Positions 9,085-18,048 of a stretch of DNA of 64,000 nucleotides are shown here, piece after piece. Below the pieces are notes generated by a model. That model did not search any database. It was not told where the DNA came from and saw only the letters and a list, made by a program, of their open reading frames with translations. The position numbers and the translations under genes were made by a program. Source of the DNA: Candidatus Aalborgicola defluviihabitans (GTDB lineage Bacteria > Pseudomonadota > Gammaproteobacteria > Burkholderiales > Burkholderiaceae_C); assembly GCA_016705575.1 (NCBI GenBank), contig JADIXX010000001.1, positions 951,001-1,015,000 of the forward strand. The letters run 5' to 3'. Position 1 is the first letter of the stretch. Every line of letters starts with the position of its first letter.

Positions 9085-9951
9085 ATGACCCAGACCGCCC
9101 AAATCATAGATGGCGTTGCTCTGTCCAAGCAACTGCGGCAAGACGTCGCTACCCGCAGCGCCGCCCTCAAGGCCCGTGGCCTGACACCTGGCCTGGCCGT
9201 GGTGCTGGTGGGTGACAACCCCGCTTCCCAGGTTTATGTACGCAACAAGGTCAAGGCCTGTCACGATGCCGGTCTGCACTCCGTCCTGGAACAATACGAC
9301 GCCACCATGACCGAGGCAGAGCTGCTGGCCCGGGTGGACGCACTCAACCACGACCCCGCTATCCATGGCATCCTGGTCCAACTACCGCTACCAGCCCACA
9401 TTGACGACCACAAAGTTATTGAAGCCATTTCGCCGGCCAAGGATGTGGATGGCTTCCACGTGGCCAGCGCCGGTGCGCTTATGGTGGGTGAAACCGGTTT
9501 CAAGGCCTGCACACCCTATGGCTGCATGAAGATGCTGGAATCTATCGGCATGAAAGACCTGCGTGGCAAGCATGCGGTGGTCATTGGCCGCTCCAACATC
9601 GTGGGCAAACCCATGGCCCTGATGCTGCTGGCCGCCAACGCCACCGTCACCATCACCCACAGCGGCACAGCCGATCTGGGTGCCATGACACGCCAGGCGG
9701 ACATCGTGATTGCTGCTGTCGGCAAGCGCAATGTGCTGACCGCTGACATGGTCAAACCGGGCGCTGTGGTAATCGATGTCGGGATGAACCGCAATGACGA
9801 GGGCAAGCTGTGCGGCGACGTGGACTTTGAAGGCGTCAAGCAAGTCGCCGGCTACATCACCCCAGTACCCGGTGGTGTGGGGCCCATGACCATTACCATG
9901 CTGCTGGTTAACACCATTGAAGCGGCTGAACGCGAATTGGGTGTTGCATGA
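9085..9951 (+). CDS. folD: Bifunctional methylene-THF dehydrogenase / methenyl-THF cyclohydrolase
   Basis: This 288-residue FolD interconverts methylene-, methenyl- and formyl-tetrahydrofolate in one-carbon metabolism. The family motifs are visible: VLVGDNPASQVYVRNKVKAC with the catalytic Lys, GILVQLPLP, VVIGRSNIVGKPMALMLL for NADP binding, and TPVPGGVGPMTI near the end. ATG 9085 was chosen because AGAG lies about 10 bases upstream; the TTG two codons earlier is less likely. The stop overlaps the start of the oligopeptidase gene (ATGA), indicating co-transcription. Confidence 0.97.
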   Translation: MTQTAQIIDGVALSKQLRQDVATRSAALKARGLTPGLAVVLVGDNPASQVYVRNKVKACHDAGLHSVLEQYDATMTEAELLARVDALNHDPAIHGILVQLPLPAHIDDHKVIEAISPAKDVDGFHVASAGALMVGETGFKACTPYGCMKMLESIGMKDLRGKHAVVIGRSNIVGKPMALMLLAANATVTITHSGTADLGAMTRQADIVIAAVGKRNVLTADMVKPGAVVIDVGMNRNDEGKLCGDVDFEGVKQVAGYITPVPGGVGPMTITMLLVNTIEAAERELGVA

Positions 9952-12002
9952 ACCCGCTGCTCAGCCCAACCACTCTGCCCCTGTTCGACGCCATTCGTCC
10001 GGAACATGTAGTACCCGCCATCGAGACACTACTGGCCGGTGCCAACCAGGCGCTGGAAACCGTCACGGCGACTGACTTCCCGGCGCAATGGGAGTCGATT
10101 GCCAGGGAACTGGGCGTTGCCACAGAAAAGCTGGGGCGAGCCTGGGGAGCAGTAAGCCACCTCAAAAGCGTAGCCGACAACCCCGAGCTGCGTGCTGCCT
10201 ATAACGCCGCCCTGCCTCACGTGACAGAGTTTTGGACCCGCCTGGGTGCCGATGAACGGCTGTTTGCCAAGTACAAAGCCATTGACTTGCAAACCTTGAA
10301 CCCTGAGCAGCGCCAGGCCCATAAAAACGCCATGCGCAACTTTGTGTTGGGTGGTGCCGAACTCACCGGAGTGGCACGCGAACGCTTTGCAGAGATCCAG
10401 GACCAATTGGCCGCACTCAGCCAGAAATTCAGCGAAAACACGCTGGATGCCACAGACGCTTTCAGCTACTACGCTACCGAAGCCGAAATGTTAGGCGTGC
10501 CCGAAGACGTGCAGCAAACAGCCCGCGCCGCTGCCCAGGCACAAGGCAAGGAAGGCTACAAACTCACGCTCAAGATGCCGTGCTACCTGCCGGTCATGCA
10601 GTTTGCCCGCAGCAGCGCGTTGCGCGCCACGCTGTACCGGGCCTACATCACCCGGGCCTCGGACCAGGCCGATACCACCGCCTTGCAATTTGACAACACA
10701 CAGAACATTCGCGATATCCTGGCTTTGCGCCAGGAAGAGGCTACTCTGTTGGGCTACCCCAACTTTGGAACACTGTCCCTCGTGCCCAAAATGGCGTCGT
10801 CACCCGACGCGGTTGTCACCTTCCTGCGCGACCTGGCGCACAAAGCGCGCCCGTTTGCCGAAAAAGACCTGGACGATCTGCGCCTCTTTGCCCGCGAGCA
10901 CCTGAACCTGGCCGACCCGCAGCCCTGGGACTGGGCCTATGTGGGCGAAAAACTCAAGGAAGCGCGCTATGCCTTCAGTGAGCAAGAGGTCAAGCAGTAC
11001 TTTACGTTCCCCAAGGTGCTTGCCGGTCTGTTCAAGATTGCCGAAACCTTGTTCGATATTTCGATTCACCGCGACCAGGCACCTACGTGGAATGCCAACG
11101 TGGAGTTCTACCGCATTGAACGCCAAACCGCGTCCGGTTCCACGTTGGTGGGCCAGTTCTACCTGGACCCCACGGCCCGCACCGGCAAGCGTGGTGGTGC
11201 CTGGATGGACGACGTTTGCGCCCGCTGGCTGCGCCCAGACACCCAGCAACTACAAACCCCAGTAGCGCACCTGGTGTGCAACTTTGCCGATGGGATAGAG
11301 GTCAACGGCGTGCGGCAACCCGCCTTGTTGTCGCATGACGACGTGACCACACTGTTCCACGAATTTGGCCATGGCCTGCACCACATGCTCACCCAGGTGA
11401 ACGAACACGATGTCTCTGGCATCAGCGGTGTGGAATGGGACGCGGTGGAGTTGCCTAGCCAGTTCATGGAAAACTTCTGCTGGGAATGGAACGTGCTGCG
11501 CCACATGACGGCACACGTAGAAACCGACGAACCGCTTCCACGTCACCTGTTCGACAAGATGCTGGCAGCACGCAACTTCCAAAGTGGCCTGCAGACGCTG
11601 CGGCAGATTGAGTTTTCGCTGTTCGATATGTTGCTGCACACAGCCCACGACCCAGAAGCAGACTTTCTGCCCCTGCTCAACGAGGTGCGCGCCGAAGTGG
11701 CAGTCATGCGGCCGCCTGAATGGAGTCGCACGGCCCATACCTTCAGCCACATCTTTGCCGGTGGCTACGCCGCAGGCTACTACAGCTACAAGTGGGCCGA
11801 AGTGCTTAGCGCCGATGCCTATGCCGCTTTTGAAGAAACAGCTGGCCCCGACGGTTTGCCAAATCTGCAAACCGGTACAAAATACCGTCAAGCGATACTG
11901 GAAGCCGGCGGCAGCCGTCCGGCCATGGAGTCGTTCAAGGCCTTTCGGGGTCGCGAGCCTTCGATGGAAGCACTGCTGCGCCACCAAGGTATGGCACCAT
12001 GA
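9948..12002 (+). CDS. prlC: Oligopeptidase A, M3 family zinc metallopeptidase
   Basis: This 684-residue cytoplasmic peptidase degrades short peptides, including signal-peptide fragments in E. coli. The zinc-binding motif HEFGHGLHH lies near residue 470, and the third ligand region follows about 28 residues later (GVEWDAVELPSQFMENF). The length matches the family (about 680). It overlaps folD by four bases. The next gene begins 35 bp after its stop, with its own ribosome-binding site. Confidence 0.95.
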   Translation: MNPLLSPTTLPLFDAIRPEHVVPAIETLLAGANQALETVTATDFPAQWESIARELGVATEKLGRAWGAVSHLKSVADNPELRAAYNAALPHVTEFWTRLGADERLFAKYKAIDLQTLNPEQRQAHKNAMRNFVLGGAELTGVARERFAEIQDQLAALSQKFSENTLDATDAFSYYATEAEMLGVPEDVQQTARAAAQAQGKEGYKLTLKMPCYLPVMQFARSSALRATLYRAYITRASDQADTTALQFDNTQNIRDILALRQEEATLLGYPNFGTLSLVPKMASSPDAVVTFLRDLAHKARPFAEKDLDDLRLFAREHLNLADPQPWDWAYVGEKLKEARYAFSEQEVKQYFTFPKVLAGLFKIAETLFDISIHRDQAPTWNANVEFYRIERQTASGSTLVGQFYLDPTARTGKRGGAWMDDVCARWLRPDTQQLQTPVAHLVCNFADGIEVNGVRQPALLSHDDVTTLFHEFGHGLHHMLTQVNEHDVSGISGVEWDAVELPSQFMENFCWEWNVLRHMTAHVETDEPLPRHLFDKMLAARNFQSGLQTLRQIEFSLFDMLLHTAHDPEADFLPLLNEVRAEVAVMRPPEWSRTAHTFSHIFAGGYAAGYYSYKWAEVLSADAYAAFEETAGPDGLPNLQTGTKYRQAILEAGGSRPAMESFKAFRGREPSMEALLRHQGMAP

Positions 12003-12037
12003 GGCAACCCGCTATTACATCAAAGAGGAATCCGCAC

Positions 12038-12679
12038 ATGAAACACCACACCATTGCAGTTCTGCTGAGCAGCGCGGCGTTACTTGGGTCGACCATGGGC
12101 GTGGAGGCACAAACGATCTACCGCATCGTTGGCGCCGACGGCAAGGTCACCTTTTCCGACAAGGCCCCGGTCACTGCGGATCAGGGCAAAGTGGCCAGCA
12201 CCGGCATAGGTGCCAAGACTGACACAACCGGAGCCGCAATGCCGTTCGAGTTGCGTCAAGTTGCTGCGAAATACCCGGTGGTTCTGTACACCTCAACCCA
12301 ATGCGTACCATGCGACACCGGCCGCTCATTCTTGACTGTGCGCGGAATTCCCTTTTCAGAGCGCACTGTCAGCACCAACGAAGACCGTGATTACCTGCGG
12401 CGCCTGACCGGTGACAACTCCGTGCCCTACTTGACCATTGGCAGTCAACGCATCCGAGGTTACTCGGACCAGGAATGGAACCAGTACCTGGACGCAGCCG
12501 GGTACCCACAAAAGTCCCTGCTGCCATCAACCTACAAGCGACCCGAGCCTACCCCATTGGTTGTAGTGCAAAAAGCGCCTGCCGGGGCGGCCAAACCGGC
12601 TGACGCGGCTTCGACACCCGAACCCGCCTACCAGCCACCTGCTGCCAACCCATCCAATCCGGCCGGCATCACCTTCTAG
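12038..12679 (+). CDS. Secreted DUF4124 and glutaredoxin-like domain protein
   Basis: This 213-residue protein starts with a signal peptide (KHHTIAVLLSSAALLGSTMGVEA). A short DUF4124-type region follows (QTIYRIVGADGKVTFSDKAP). A glutaredoxin-like thioredoxin fold (about residues 80-155) has the redox motif CVPCDTGRSFL and the cis-proline region VPYLTIGSQRIRGY. The C-terminal 45 residues are Pro/Ala-rich. The start at 12038 has AGAGGA about 10 bases upstream; an earlier ATG at 11999 would overlap the peptidase gene and disrupt the signal peptide. It probably acts in the periplasm on disulfides, but no substrate is known. Confidence 0.85.
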   Translation: MKHHTIAVLLSSAALLGSTMGVEAQTIYRIVGADGKVTFSDKAPVTADQGKVASTGIGAKTDTTGAAMPFELRQVAAKYPVVLYTSTQCVPCDTGRSFLTVRGIPFSERTVSTNEDRDYLRRLTGDNSVPYLTIGSQRIRGYSDQEWNQYLDAAGYPQKSLLPSTYKRPEPTPLVVVQKAPAGAAKPADAASTPEPAYQPPAANPSNPAGITF

Positions 12680-12699
12680 GCCAATTTCTGCACGGGCGT

Positions 12700-13413
12700 T
12701 TAGAACGTAAGTGTCTTCACACCGTTGGCCGTGCCAAGCAAACACACCTGGGCGCGCTGAAAGGCAAACACGCCCACAGTCACGACACCGGGCCATTGGC
12801 TCACCTCGGCTTCAAACGCGCGCGGATCGGTAATCTGCAGGCCTGTCACGTCGACAATGAACTGACCGTTGTCAGTCACCAGCGGATGACCATCCTTTAG
12901 GCGCACCTTGGCGCTGCCGCCCTGGGCCGCAAACTGGGCAATCACCCGTTGCGTGGCCATGGGAATCACCTCAACCGGCAGCGGAAAAGCGCCCAGCGTT
13001 TGGACCAGCTTGGATTCATCCGCAATGCACACAAACCGGTCGGACTGGGCGGCCACGATCTTCTCCCGCGTGAGCGCCGCGCCGCCGCCCTTGACCATGT
13101 TGCCGTGGCCATCTATCTCATCGGCACCGTCGATGTAGACCGACAGGCGGGCAACCTCATTGGAGTCAAACACCGGAATGCCCAGGGCCTGCAGACGTTC
13201 GGTACTGGCCACGGAGCTGGATACGGCACCCTTTATCTGGTCTTTCATGGTAGCCAGCGCGTCAATGAACTTGTTGACGGTGGAGCCGGTACCCACGCCC
13301 ACAATCTCGCCCGGCACCACGTATTGCAGGGCGGCCTGCCCTACCAGGGTCTTGAGCTGATCTTGTGTGAGGGCGGGTGAAGCGTCGGTGGTGGGAGTGT
13401 TGGTTTGGGTCAT
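12700..13413 (-). CDS. rpiA: Ribose-5-phosphate isomerase A
   Basis: This 237-residue enzyme interconverts ribose 5-phosphate and ribulose 5-phosphate in the pentose phosphate pathway. The diagnostic motifs are GVGTGSTVNKFID near the N-terminus, the DGADEID active-site loop, and KGGGAALTREKI. It is convergent with the glutaredoxin-like gene (20-bp gap) and divergent from pyrD. The length fits the family, with a slightly extended N-terminus rich in Thr. Confidence 0.96.
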   Translation of the reverse strand: MTQTNTPTTDASPALTQDQLKTLVGQAALQYVVPGEIVGVGTGSTVNKFIDALATMKDQIKGAVSSSVASTERLQALGIPVFDSNEVARLSVYIDGADEIDGHGNMVKGGGAALTREKIVAAQSDRFVCIADESKLVQTLGAFPLPVEVIPMATQRVIAQFAAQGGSAKVRLKDGHPLVTDNGQFIVDVTGLQITDPRAFEAEVSQWPGVVTVGVFAFQRAQVCLLGTANGVKTLTF

Positions 13414-13457
13414 GGGCGAAAATCATGGTAGTTACGAAATATTGCAGGAATTATCCA

Positions 13458-14510
13458 ATGTCTCTTGTTCCCTATGGTTTGGCGCGGCGTGTGTTGTTCA
13501 GTATGGACCCCGAAGTGGCCCACGAAATCACCATGGCCAGCCTGGCCCGTGCCCAGGGCACACCGCTAACGTGGGCCTATTGCGTTGACACCGTCAACGA
13601 CCCTATCACTCTGGCCGGCCTCACTTTTCCCAACCGCGTGGGCCTGGCCGCTGGCCTGGACAAGAACGCCCGCTGCATCGACGGTCTGGCCGCCATGGGC
13701 TTTGGCTTTGTAGAAGTGGGCACGGTCACGCCCAAGGCCCAGCCAGGCAACCCCAAGCCGCGCATGTTTCGCCTGCCCAAGGCCAACGCCATGATCAACC
13801 GCCTGGGCTTCAACAACGAAGGGCTGGATGCCTTTTTGCAGAACGTACAGCGCTCTGCCCTGCGCCGCCAAAAAAAGCCCGGCATGCTGCTGGGACTGAA
13901 CATTGGCAAGAACGCCGCCACACCCATCGAGAACGCCACCGACGACTACCTGCTTTGCCTGGATGGTGTGTACCCGCATGCCGACTATGTGACGGTCAAC
14001 ATCTCCAGCCCCAACACCAAAAACCTGCGCGCGCTACAAAGCGACGAGGCACTGGACGCCCTGCTGGGCGCCATTGCCCAGCGGCGCGAAGCCCTGCACC
14101 AGCAGCACGGCAAACGCATTCCGATCTTTGTGAAGATTGCGCCCGACCTGGACGAAGCCCAGGTCGGCGTCATTGCCGCCACACTGGTGCGCCATGGCAT
14201 GGACGGTGTGGTGGCCACCAACACCACGCTGAACCGCGACGCAGTCAAGGGTTTGCCCCACGCCGAGGAAACCGGTGGCCTGTCGGGCGCACCAGTGTTT
14301 GAGGCCAGCAACCAGGTGGTTCGCCAGTTGCGCGCCGCCCTGGGGCCCACGTTCCCCATCATTGGCGTAGGCGGCATCATGAGCGCGAGCGACGCGGTTG
14401 AAAAAATCCGCGCTGGCGCCGATGTGGTGCAAATCTATACCGGGCTGATTTACCAAGGGCCAGAGTTGGTCAAAGCCTCAGCTTTGGCGATCAAGGCAGT
14501 GGGAAAATAG
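13458..14510 (+). CDS. pyrD: Dihydroorotate dehydrogenase (quinone), class 2
   Basis: This 350-residue membrane-associated FMN enzyme oxidises dihydroorotate to orotate in pyrimidine synthesis, passing electrons to quinone. Visible motifs are GLAAGLDKNARCIDG, the NISSPNTKNLR loop with the catalytic Ser, FVKIAPDL, and the FMN phosphate site GVGGIMSASDA. The start at 13458 was chosen because AGGAAT lies at the right distance. An earlier in-frame start would overlap rpiA and add non-homologous sequence. The stop codon TAG lies within copy C of the 56-bp repeat. Confidence 0.96.
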   Translation: MSLVPYGLARRVLFSMDPEVAHEITMASLARAQGTPLTWAYCVDTVNDPITLAGLTFPNRVGLAAGLDKNARCIDGLAAMGFGFVEVGTVTPKAQPGNPKPRMFRLPKANAMINRLGFNNEGLDAFLQNVQRSALRRQKKPGMLLGLNIGKNAATPIENATDDYLLCLDGVYPHADYVTVNISSPNTKNLRALQSDEALDALLGAIAQRREALHQQHGKRIPIFVKIAPDLDEAQVGVIAATLVRHGMDGVVATNTTLNRDAVKGLPHAEETGGLSGAPVFEASNQVVRQLRAALGPTFPIIGVGGIMSASDAVEKIRAGADVVQIYTGLIYQGPELVKASALAIKAVGK

Positions 14511-14560
14511 ACTACCAGCCCTCATCAACGCTTGCGATTACGCTACTGATTCAATAGCAT
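14505..14560 (-). repeat. 56-bp dispersed repeat, copy C
   Basis: This is a full-length copy on the minus strand with GCTATTGA at 3-10, AGTAGC at 14-19 and GAGGGCTGG at 38-46. It spans the pyrD/oxidoreductase convergent junction and contains the stop codons of both genes (TAG at 14508-14510; the minus-strand stop ending at 14543). Confidence 0.85.
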
Positions 14561-15646
14561 TTCGCTAACCCGCTCGGCTATGGCCAGGCAACAGGTCAGG
14601 CCCGGTGATTCAATGCCAAACAAGTTAACCAAGCCGGGTATGCCGTGGTCGCGTGGCCCCTGAATGCAAAAGTCGCGTGCGGGTTCGTTGGGGCCGCTGA
14701 TCTTGGGTCGGACGCCAGCATAGGCTGGCGCCAGCGCACCGTCGGGCAATGCGGGCCAGTATTTGCGCACCTCGGCATAAAAGGCGTCCCCCCGTTCGGG
14801 CGACACCCGGGTGTCATCGGGGCTGTCTACCCATTGAACATCCGGCCCAAAGCGCGCCTGGCCGCCCAAGTCCAGCGTCAGGTGCACGCCCAAACCAGCG
14901 GCTTCGGGCACCGGATAGATCAGGCGCGTAAACGGAGAACGGCCTGCCAACGTGAAGTAATTGCCTTTGGCAAAGTAGGCAGTTGGCACATGGCGTGCAT
15001 CCAGCCCTTCAAAGCGCGCCGCCAATGCTGGCGCTTGCAGGCCCGCTGCGTTTACTACCAGTCTGGCAGCTAACCGTGTGCCATCAACCGCTACCAATTC
15101 AATAGCTTCCTGTGTATATTTTGCGAGGGCTAGAGGCGAATTTAGTGCCAATACACCGCCGGCATGCTCGGTATCGGCCAGCAAGGACAGCATCAACCCA
15201 TGGCTGTCCACAATACCAGTGGAAGGTGAATACAAAGCGCCTACACAGCGCAACGCCGGCTCGTCGGCTTGGGCCTGGACGGCATCCAGCCATTGCAGGT
15301 CCATAACGCCATTGGCCAAGGCGCGGTCGTGGATGAAGTGGAGTTGCGCCAACTGTTCCAACGAGGTGGCCACAATGAACTTGCCACAGCGCTGGTGCGC
15401 CACACCACGCTCTGCGCAGTAGTCGTACAGCAAGCGATTGCCCTGCACGCACAGTTGCGCCTTCAGCGAGCCCGTGGCGTAGTACATGCCAGCGTGGATG
15501 ACTTCGCTATTGCGTGAGCTGGTTTGTGTGCCTATGGCCGCGCAGGCCTCCAGAACCAGCACCTCGCGACCGGCCAGCGCCAGGGTGCGCGCCACCGCCA
15601 AGCCGACCACGCCGGCCCCGATGACAACACAATCAACCTGCTCCAA
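14543..15646 (-). CDS. FAD-dependent oxidoreductase, L-2-hydroxyglutarate oxidase-like (DAO family)
   Basis: This 367-residue protein has the FAD-binding motif VVIGAGVVGLAVARTLA at residues 7-23 and the glutamate EACAAIG about 33. The C-terminal signature GVRPKISGP and VNLFGIESPGLT fits the L-2-hydroxyglutarate oxidase/dehydrogenase branch of the DAO superfamily. These enzymes oxidise L-2-hydroxyglutarate to 2-oxoglutarate, but the substrate here is inferred. Two copies of the 56-bp repeat touch the gene. Copy D encodes an internal stretch (NSPLALAKYTQEAIELVA) and copy C supplies the last residues and stop. It is convergent with pyrD. Confidence 0.85.
   Translation of the reverse strand: MEQVDCVVIGAGVVGLAVARTLALAGREVLVLEACAAIGTQTSSRNSEVIHAGMYYATGSLKAQLCVQGNRLLYDYCAERGVAHQRCGKFIVATSLEQLAQLHFIHDRALANGVMDLQWLDAVQAQADEPALRCVGALYSPSTGIVDSHGLMLSLLADTEHAGGVLALNSPLALAKYTQEAIELVAVDGTRLAARLVVNAAGLQAPALAARFEGLDARHVPTAYFAKGNYFTLAGRSPFTRLIYPVPEAAGLGVHLTLDLGGQARFGPDVQWVDSPDDTRVSPERGDAFYAEVRKYWPALPDGALAPAYAGVRPKISGPNEPARDFCIQGPRDHGIPGLVNLFGIESPGLTCCLAIAERVSEMLLNQ
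15090..15145 (+). repeat. 56-bp dispersed repeat, copy D, inside the oxidoreductase gene
   Basis: The copy is 56 bp with AATAGC at 14-19 and GCGAGGGCTAGAGGC at 36-50. It lies wholly inside the minus-strand oxidoreductase, which reads its complementary strand in frame. Confidence 0.85.
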
Positions 15647-15802
15647 AGCGATGCCCTTCGTCGTAGCAGGTCAATTCAACTCCAAATAAATAAAATCGCA
15701 AGGGTCAATCCAATGTCTATTGAGCGACACGGTGAGGTACGCCCGTGCTTCGGTCGGCGTCATGCCCAAACCGGCGCAACACCGGTGTACCATCTTATCC
15801 CC

Positions 15803-16492
15803 ATGAGCACCGAAGAAACCAACAGCACTGACATCAGCCGCATTCCCTTCAAGGCGCTGGGTCTGCGTACCGGCATGGCCTTGCAGACCCGCCGACTGGT
15901 GGAAGGTGCGAGCAAAAAAGAGTCCCAATTTTTTGGCGCCATCGAAGGCAAAGGTGTGATGGTGGGGCCCATGGGCCCGGACGGCGTCAGCACTGAGTTG
16001 GATGACGGCGAAGTGTGCGTCGTGCGCGGCTTTACCGGGCTGTATGAGTTCTCGTTTTTGAGCAAGGTACTGCAGACCTTTCAAAAGCCCTTTGCCTACG
16101 CCCTGCTAGCCTACCCCGCCCAAGTGGACGCCCGCAAGGTGCGCCAGTCCATGCGCACCAAGACATCCTGGCCTGCCACCGTGCAAACCGCAGCCAAAGA
16201 CGCGCAACCGGCTGGGCCTGCCTTGCAAGGCACTTTGGTGGACATCAGCATGCATGGCGCCATGATCAAAATCGAGTCAGCCCTTTCCACAGTGGGTGAC
16301 ATGGTGACCCTGAGACTGAGCGTAACCTTTGAAGACCAACCGGTGCAATTGAACTTGAACGCCAGCATTGGCCACAACAACCGTACCGCAACAGATCCTG
16401 CGTTCTACGTTGGCCTGGTTTTTCACAACCTCACCCAGCTCGACAAACTGGTGCTGAACTACGCCACGCAGTCTGCGGCCGAGCGGCAGTGA
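15803..16492 (+). CDS. PilZ-domain protein, YcgR-like flagellar brake or c-di-GMP effector
   Basis: This 229-residue protein has an N-terminal YcgR-type beta domain (about residues 10-105, MALQTRRLVEGA to VRGFTGLYEFSFLSKV). A PilZ domain follows (about 115-225). Its c-di-GMP-binding region is RQSMRTKTSWPA, followed by DISMHGAMIKI, which corresponds to the D/NxSxxG motif. Such proteins bind cyclic di-GMP and adjust motility or polysaccharide production. It lies near the exopolysaccharide cluster but is oppositely oriented, so a functional link is only suggestive. The start MSTEETNS was chosen because sequence upstream of it is not typical of the family. Confidence 0.85.
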   Translation: MSTEETNSTDISRIPFKALGLRTGMALQTRRLVEGASKKESQFFGAIEGKGVMVGPMGPDGVSTELDDGEVCVVRGFTGLYEFSFLSKVLQTFQKPFAYALLAYPAQVDARKVRQSMRTKTSWPATVQTAAKDAQPAGPALQGTLVDISMHGAMIKIESALSTVGDMVTLRLSVTFEDQPVQLNLNASIGHNNRTATDPAFYVGLVFHNLTQLDKLVLNYATQSAAERQ

Positions 16493-16607
16493 TTTGGGCA
16501 AGATTCAATCGGTCCGGACAAGCATGGATTCAGAAGCGAAGGCGCATCACCGTTGGATCATTGACGCCGTTGTTTCCAGCCTACTCTGAACTGCGTAAAC
16601 CGACTGG

Positions 16608-17309
16608 TCAGCGTCGTAGCACTATGCCAGCTTGATCTGCCATTGCGGTCAATTTTTTACGCAGCGGCGCCTTGGCATTTGCCACCATATCGACAACGGC
16701 CTTTTGACGCTTGACTCCCAGGCGCGACCAGTTGGCAAATCCGATTTCAGCAAGTGGGCTCTGTAGCGCAGCTTCGGTTTGCCCGTACTGCATCGCGTGA
16801 TCAAAGGCAGACCAGAACTCCTCGTCATGCTGTTCCCGCAGGTGCTTGGCCAGTGCGAGATAGGTCAAGGAATACGGAAAGGTTGGCCTCAACGCGCTGG
16901 CTTCGCGGTAATGGTCGATGGCGGCTTCCATCAGGGTCTGCTGCAATAGGTGCTCAGGCCCATCAATTGGTACATCACCCATGCCTTGCGAACGCGCGGC
17001 ATGCAGAAAACCCAAATCGTCATGCAACCGCGCATTGCCAGGCACCGCGTTCAAAGCCGACTGCAGCTGACCTCGGGTCCGATCCCAAAGCTCGGGCGTA
17101 AAGGCGGGACCACTGCCCTCCCGCCATTCAGCAACAATGCTGCGCGCGCTCAGGGTGATTGCATCTGCCCATGCCGCCCGTAACACAAACCACAGGGTTG
17201 CGCTGCCCAAAACCAACAAAGCAAGAAGCCCCACGATCATCACTGGACGGCTCAGCGATGGCTTGGAGGTCTGGGGACCGCAAACGACAAATTCTGAATT
17301 GATGGTCAC
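16608..17309 (-). CDS. Membrane-anchored TPR-like protein of the exopolysaccharide cluster
   Basis: This 233-residue protein has one transmembrane segment near residues 22-45 (RPVMIVGLLALLVLGSATLWFV), with the remainder predicted outside the cytoplasm. Residues 75-200 look helical and tetratricopeptide-like (LQSALNAVPGNARLHDDLGFLH and DHYREASALRPTFPYSLTYLALA). It overlaps the CpsB-type gene by four bases and is the last gene of the minus-strand exopolysaccharide operon. No enzyme motif is visible. A scaffold or chain-length role is possible but unproven. Confidence 0.6.
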   Translation of the reverse strand: MTINSEFVVCGPQTSKPSLSRPVMIVGLLALLVLGSATLWFVLRAAWADAITLSARSIVAEWREGSGPAFTPELWDRTRGQLQSALNAVPGNARLHDDLGFLHAARSQGMGDVPIDGPEHLLQQTLMEAAIDHYREASALRPTFPYSLTYLALAKHLREQHDEEFWSAFDHAMQYGQTEAALQSPLAEIGFANWSRLGVKRQKAVVDMVANAKAPLRKKLTAMADQAGIVLRR

Positions 17310-18031
17310 GCCCCTTGTATTCCAAAAATACGGGCTGGTCGCTCCACAACCATGCTGTGCGCGATTGCATCGCCGTACCGCAACGCCAACACGTCCCGTG
17401 CTTCACTGAGCAGCGGTGGGCGACTGCCGAGGTTGTGGGCATCCGTGGCAGCCAGACAGTGAAATCCCCCTTCAACCAGTCCAAACGCAACTTTCTGTGC
17501 AACGACTCCAAATCGGCCTGACAAGGATCCCGCCGTCAGTTGCAACCAACACCCCGCATCAGTGAACTCCAGAATACGATCAGGTTGGGCCATGACGGCC
17601 TTGTTGCGCTCTGGATGGGCAATCAGCGGACGGATCTTGAGCTTGAGGAGGCTGTAGATAAAACGGCTGCTGCCGACCGGGATGAGGTGGTGTGGAAACT
17701 CCAGCAACAATATTCGCCAACCATCAACCTCCCCCAGAAACGGGGCCTGGTTGTCTGCAATCAAATCCATCAACTCCGGGCATAAGCGGGCCTCGCCCCC
17801 CAAACGCAACTCCAGAGGAATTCTGGCAGCCCTTATCTGCTCAGCGAAGCTGGCAAACACGCCTTCCAGACTACTGCGCTGATTGACGTATCGGTCAGGA
17901 TCGATGTGTGAGGTCAGCATCGAGTGGGTGATGCCATCGGCCACTGCCGCCCTGGCTAGTGCCAGTGCTTCATCGACTGTTTCCGGTCCGTCATCGATAC
18001 CAGGCAGAAAATGGCAGTGCAGATCGATCAT
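17306..18031 (-). CDS. PHP-family tyrosine-protein phosphatase, CpsB/YwqE type
   Basis: This 241-residue metal-dependent phosphatase of the PHP superfamily has the metal-binding start MIDLHCHFLPGIDDGP. Later metal ligands lie in TSHIDPDRY, HPERNKA and ATDAHNLG. In the CpsB/YwqE family it dephosphorylates the tyrosine-rich tail of the partner kinase, controlling polysaccharide chain length. The partner kinase is the adjacent gene, only 17 bp away. It overlaps the downstream TPR-like gene by four bases. Confidence 0.9.
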   Translation of the reverse strand: MIDLHCHFLPGIDDGPETVDEALALARAAVADGITHSMLTSHIDPDRYVNQRSSLEGVFASFAEQIRAARIPLELRLGGEARLCPELMDLIADNQAPFLGEVDGWRILLLEFPHHLIPVGSSRFIYSLLKLKIRPLIAHPERNKAVMAQPDRILEFTDAGCWLQLTAGSLSGRFGVVAQKVAFGLVEGGFHCLAATDAHNLGSRPPLLSEARDVLALRYGDAIAHSMVVERPARIFGIQGA

Positions 18032-18048
18032 TGCTTAGGCCGCGCATC

